From Bradyrhizobium sp. sBnM-33 (GTDB taxonomy: Bacteria > Pseudomonadota > Alphaproteobacteria > Rhizobiales > Xanthobacteraceae): a stretch of 64,000 nt of DNA. A program made the position numbers and the translations under genes. The first letter of the stretch is position 1, and each line of letters opens with the position of its first letter. The notes beneath the pieces were generated by a model. It was not told where the DNA came from. It saw only the letters and a program-made list of their open reading frames with translations, and searched no databases. This document shows, piece after piece, positions 60,910 through 64,000 of the stretch. The stretch is from positions 1,364,001 to 1,428,000 of the forward strand of contig NZ_CP136624.1 of NCBI RefSeq assembly GCF_032917945.1, read 5' to 3'.

Positions 60910-62355
60910 CTAGTGCGAAAGGATTTGATTGCCCCCCCGGGCCGTTAGCTGAACTTCGTCAGGGCGATCGGTCTCGCTTGCGGCACGAACGACTGTCACG
61001 GTGCACGGCGCCTCGGCGGTAATTCGGGCGCTAACCTTGGCGGAAGCGCCCCCCGTCGTCGATGCACCGATGATCATGTGATTCACTTTGTTCGACCGTG
61101 CAAAATCCAGAATGGCGCCGGCAACATTTCGTGACTCAAGAAGATGGAAGGTGATCTTTCCCCTTGGCAGCTGGAGCGGCCGCGCCCAGTTTCTCAACTC
61201 GACCAACCTTTGGACGTGAATATTGTCCCCCGCCGCGTCGACGTTGTCGTCGATGGCGATGAGGGACGTCGGCACTACGCTGACGCAGGCGAGACGCGCT
61301 CCTGGCATGTTCGCGAGCACCGATGCGCTGGCGTCGAGCAGAGCGTGTCTCACCTCATCAAGGCCGGGACGCAGACTGACTACCACCAGAATGATGGGAG
61401 CACGCGGCGGGGATCTGGTCGCACTCGCAACGATCTCCCGCATCGTCATTGCCGCACGGAGCCTTCGCGCGAGGGTCGTTCGGAAGTCGCTCTGCTGTAT
61501 GCGCTCGCCGCGTTCGGTCAGCACGACAAGGTCCGGATGGCGCAGGTCGAACATCAGATCCTCGGCGTGCGCGTAGCGGGCATCGGGCAGGGGTTCGAGA
61601 CACTTGAGAATGATCTCCTGCAGGCCCGGTGGAATATCAGGCCGTAAGGCGCGCGGCGGAATCGGATCGCGCCATATGCGGCGGCGCACCTTGCGCATGC
61701 GCGCGGGTACTCCGAACGGAAGCCGCCCCGTCGCGAACTGGTAGAGGATCGCGCCAAGCGCATAGATGTCGCTGCGCTTGTCGGACCGGACCCGGAAGAG
61801 TTGTTCGGGTGCCATGTATTCGGTCGTTCCCACCGGCCGATGGAACTGCTCTTCCAAAAGATCGGGCAGATGCTTGTGACGCGACAAGCCGAAGTCGACC
61901 AGGGCGGCCGCGCCGGACGGGCGGAAAATAATGTTGGCCGGTTTGAGATCCAGGTGCAGCACGTCCTGTTGATGTAGATCCGAGAGGGCTGCGGCCACTT
62001 CCGCGCCGATGCTTACGATCCTATCGATCGGGAGTATCTGATCCAGGCTTTTCAGCAACGTCGGCCCCGTGATGTGTTCCATCACGATATAGGGCTGCAC
62101 CGCGAAATCGCCGTTCGCGACCCATCGCGGTACATGAGGGCCTTTGAGCTCCGCCATGATCATCTGCTCGACCTCAAAGCCGACGATCAACGAGATGTCG
62201 CCCTCGAAATCGAGGAGAGGCAACTTCATGACGATCGGAAAGTCGATATCGTTTCGGCTGACACGCCAGATATCCGCCATGCCGCCGCGGTGGATGCGCT
62301 CGTCCAGCCGAAAGCCGTCGATTGTCATACCAACCGTCAGCTGCGCCTTCGCCAC
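60910..62355 (-). CDS. Serine/threonine protein kinase with C-terminal universal-stress domain
   Basis: 481 residues. Kinase domain (about 12-275): Gly loop IHRGGMADIWRV, Lys in FPIVMKLPLL, catalytic loop HLDLKPANI (HLD in place of HRD), LVDFGLSR, TTEYMAPEQ and SDIYALGAILYQFATGRLPF. After a linker, residues 318-465 form a UspA-like domain (ILVVVSLRP, HMIIGASTTGGAS, CTVTVVRAA). No membrane helix. A cytoplasmic Hanks-type kinase sensing stress. Its start is 4 bases after the stop of the phosphoesterase gene. Confidence 0.92.
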   Translation of the reverse strand: MAKAQLTVGMTIDGFRLDERIHRGGMADIWRVSRNDIDFPIVMKLPLLDFEGDISLIVGFEVEQMIMAELKGPHVPRWVANGDFAVQPYIVMEHITGPTLLKSLDQILPIDRIVSIGAEVAAALSDLHQQDVLHLDLKPANIIFRPSGAAALVDFGLSRHKHLPDLLEEQFHRPVGTTEYMAPEQLFRVRSDKRSDIYALGAILYQFATGRLPFGVPARMRKVRRRIWRDPIPPRALRPDIPPGLQEIILKCLEPLPDARYAHAEDLMFDLRHPDLVVLTERGERIQQSDFRTTLARRLRAAMTMREIVASATRSPPRAPIILVVVSLRPGLDEVRHALLDASASVLANMPGARLACVSVVPTSLIAIDDNVDAAGDNIHVQRLVELRNWARPLQLPRGKITFHLLESRNVAGAILDFARSNKVNHMIIGASTTGGASAKVSARITAEAPCTVTVVRAASETDRPDEVQLTARGGNQILSH

Positions 62356-62359
62356 GTGA

Positions 62360-63100
62360 TCAGATCCCCATTGTCAGTCGCGAGGCCAGAAAGTCCGGTA
62401 ACCCCGCTTTGCGAATCTTGCGCGCGGCCAATTCGGCATCATAGGGCACGCGCACGTAGGTGAGCCTGTTGCGCGCGTCGTCGAAGAGCCCGTAACAGGC
62501 GGCCGGGTTGTTGTCGCGCGGCTGGCCGACTGCGCCAAGCACCGCGAGCCATCGGCGCTGCCCGAGCAAAGGGATCGGCTTGTCATCGGCCGGAACGTGG
62601 TGCTGCGGGAGCGTCAGAGCGCTCTCATTGAAGAGCGCTGGAAAATGCGTGTGGCCGCAAAAAGTGAGGCGATGGCGGGTCGCCCGAAAGCTCTGGAAGG
62701 CTTCGCGCGGCCCAAGCACGTAGATCCATGTGTCCGGCGCGCTGGCGCTTGCGTGGACATAAAGTCGATCACCTTCCTCAGCGGTCAGTGGAAGCTGGGT
62801 GAGGAACGATCGGTGTGCGTCTTTGAGCCGCGTACGCGTCCATGCGATTGCCGTATTGGCGGTGGCGTTCATGGTTTCGCTCGGACTCAAGACCGCCGCG
62901 TCGTGATTTCCGAGAACGGCAACGGCGCCGGCCTGTACCATCTCCGCCGCGCGATCCACGACCCACGCCGGATCTGCACCGTAGCCGACGAGGTCGCCTA
63001 GAAACACATACCGATCGGCTCCGGCGCGCTGGGCGTCGGCAAGGCAAGCCGTCAACGCCTCACGGTTGCCATGGATGTCGGCAAGCAGGGCAATCAACAT
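62360..63100 (-). CDS. Calcineurin-like metallophosphoesterase
   Basis: 246 residues, all metal-site motifs present: LADIHGN (residues 7-11), FLGDLVGYGADP, VLGNHDAAV, LYVHASASA and FCGHTHFP. It resembles small phosphodiesterases of the YfcE/PrpE group. It is cotranscribed with the kinase, so it may reverse its phosphorylations, or hydrolyse a nucleotide; the first is inference from context. Confidence 0.9.
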   Translation of the reverse strand: MLIALLADIHGNREALTACLADAQRAGADRYVFLGDLVGYGADPAWVVDRAAEMVQAGAVAVLGNHDAAVLSPSETMNATANTAIAWTRTRLKDAHRSFLTQLPLTAEEGDRLYVHASASAPDTWIYVLGPREAFQSFRATRHRLTFCGHTHFPALFNESALTLPQHHVPADDKPIPLLGQRRWLAVLGAVGQPRDNNPAACYGLFDDARNRLTYVRVPYDAELAARKIRKAGLPDFLASRLTMGI

Positions 63101-63214
63101 CTTGATATTGTAGCATAGACAGCGGCTTGCCGCACCCGATCCGGATCAGCAATGATACAAGCCCCACAAGCGAGACATGTCCTGCCAGCCGCCGTGCAAG
63201 ACTTCTGCCTGATC

Positions 63215-63307
63215 TCAGCGGAAAAGCACCAGGATCACGTAGGCGATGCCGATGGCAATGACACCGCAGGCGGCAGTAAGCGACAGTATGCGTTGAAATC
63301 GGGTCAT
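63215..63307 (-). CDS. 30-residue membrane peptide
   Basis: MTRFQRILSL followed by a single hydrophobic helix TAACGVIAIGIAYVILVLF and Arg. Its ATG at 63307 is preceded by GGGGGAGGG, 4 bases away. It lies between the MFS transporter and the phosphoesterase on the same strand. A transporter-associated small membrane protein is likely, but no family is known to me. Confidence 0.6.
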   Translation of the reverse strand: MTRFQRILSLTAACGVIAIGIAYVILVLFR

Positions 63308-63329
63308 TCTGCCCTCCCCCGACAGGCTC

Positions 63330-63355
63330 ATGAGCGCCTCAGGCGAGGCGCTCAT
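63330..63355 (-). terminator. Perfect hairpin downstream of the MFS transporter
   Basis: ATGAGCGCCTC and GAGGCGCTCAT pair over the loop AGGC, an 11-bp perfect stem with no T tract. It separates the transporter from the small membrane gene, and may act as an attenuator or mRNA 3' end stabiliser. Confidence 0.7.
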
Positions 63356-63450
63356 GCGGTTGATGATTATCTGCCTTCAATGGACCTGGCTGCGATAGAC
63401 CGGATCGATCGTTCGCTCCGGTCCACCGCCTGGAAGCTCCGGACAGCATG

Positions 63451-64000
63451 TTACTGCTTGAAGATGTCCCGTTTGTAGGTCTCCGGCACAAACATCAGAC
63501 CGATCACAAAGGTCATCAGTGCCACCACGATCGGATACCAGAGGCCAAAATAGATGTCGCCGGTCTGGGCCACCATCGCGAACGATGTGGCTGGCAAGAG
63601 GCCGCCGAACCAGCCGTTGCCGATGTGGTAGGGCAGCGACAGGCCGGAGTAGCGGATGCGGGTCGGGAAGAACTCGACCAGAGCCGCGGCGATCGGGCCG
63701 TAGACCATCGTCACATAGATCACCAGGATGGTCAGGATGCCGATGATGGTCAATTTCTGCGCGCTGAAGATGTCGAACATCCCAGCGAAATTGGCCAGCC
63801 CTGCTTTCGGGTCGATCGGAATCCGCGCGATCGTAGGATTGCTGGCGCCAGGATATCCGGCCGCGGTCAGGGCCGCACCGACATCTCGGGCGAAGTTCGG
63901 ATCGTTGGCGGTGAATTCCTTGTCTCCAATCCTCACTTTGGCGACCGTACCGCCCGACGCGTTGACCGTCGTTGCGTTCACCGAACTGCGTGCTAGCAGC
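63451..64000 (-). CDS. MHS-type MFS transporter, C-terminal part
   Basis: The frame runs off the right edge; about 183 residues are visible. A periplasmic-loop segment (VAKVRIGDKEFTAND) is followed by helices LTIIGILTILVIYVTMVYGPIAA, a cytoplasmic FFPTRIRYSGLSLPYHIGNGWFGG motif (the RIRYSGLS box of the metabolite:H+ symporter family) and two last helices, ending VPETYKRDIFKQ. A proton-coupled importer of an organic acid or betaine-like solute; the substrate-determining half is not in the window. Confidence 0.85.
   Translation of the reverse strand, partial: LLARSSVNATTVNASGGTVAKVRIGDKEFTANDPNFARDVGAALTAAGYPGASNPTIARIPIDPKAGLANFAGMFDIFSAQKLTIIGILTILVIYVTMVYGPIAAALVEFFPTRIRYSGLSLPYHIGNGWFGGLLPATSFAMVAQTGDIYFGLWYPIVVALMTFVIGLMFVPETYKRDIFKQ

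Noticed and set aside
1..64000. CRISPR array or rRNA operon
   Set aside because: No regularly spaced short direct repeats and no rRNA-like sequence were seen; the repeats found are dispersed and inverted.

Overview
The window looks like a chromosomal segment of a Bradyrhizobium-type alphaproteobacterium. The GC content is high. The bifunctional proline dehydrogenase PutA reads almost collinearly with the Bradyrhizobium PutA I remember. There are also alphaproteobacterial hallmarks: class III adenylate cyclases fused to TolB-like/TPR modules, many IS110/IS1111 elements, Bradyrhizobium-type palindromic intergenic repeats and a DUF3551 protein. This assignment rests on recall of protein families; no search was run.

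Layout. (1) 1-10.4 kb is ordinary core: a glutathione transferase/class III CoA-transferase pair, PutA, a secreted protein with a possible transglutaminase-like C-H-D arrangement, a cold-shock protein, a membrane/[2Fe-2S]/cyclase fusion and a GT39-type glycosyltransferase. (2) About 10.7-22.4 kb is a mobile element: tyrosine integrase, small DNA-binding protein, MT-A70 adenine methyltransferase (frameshifted), zinc ribbon, a DnaN-like sliding clamp, a split AEP primase-polymerase/helicase, a TubC_N-like protein, a Nu1-like terminase small subunit and small phage-type proteins. It ends near a decayed epimerase fragment and a tRNA 3' half followed by a terminator. It carries its own replication module but no capsid, tail or large terminase gene, so it resembles a phage satellite or replicating integrative element. 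(3) 23.3-28.7 kb is a two-Hsp70 plus DUF2760 operon. (4) 29.3-34.8 kb holds small genes, a PCu(A)C copper chaperone, a PQQ alcohol dehydrogenase with the Asp-x-Asp signature of lanthanide enzymes, its cytochrome c, and a truncated sulfite-oxidase-like gene. (5) 34.9-40.5 kb is a minus-strand signalling operon: receiver protein, FIST sensor, hybrid histidine kinase (frameshifted) and a DHp-REC-cyclase protein. (6) 40.5-60.3 kb is an accessory zone with three IS110-type elements, four copies of a 210-bp inverted-repeat element, about ten copies of a degenerate ~100-bp repeat, and four paralogous TolB/TPR genes (two with cyclase domains, one with a winged helix, one remnant), mixed with methyltransferases, a Bug-type binding protein and small secreted proteins. 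(7) 60.9-64 kb returns to conserved genes: Ser/Thr kinase-USP, metallophosphoesterase, a 30-residue membrane peptide and the end of an MHS-type MFS transporter.

The most interesting structures are the integrative element with its own clamp and primase, and the nested repeats. In the nests, two near-identical IS110 copies sit at the same internal position of the terminal repeat of two different 210-bp elements, and those elements themselves lie inside the ~100-bp repeat. Several long genes carry lesions that change frame by one base (13.7, 16.16, 36.76, 50.26 and 58.56 kb). Either the accessory regions are decaying or the assembly has indel errors, and this should be settled before calling these genes dead.
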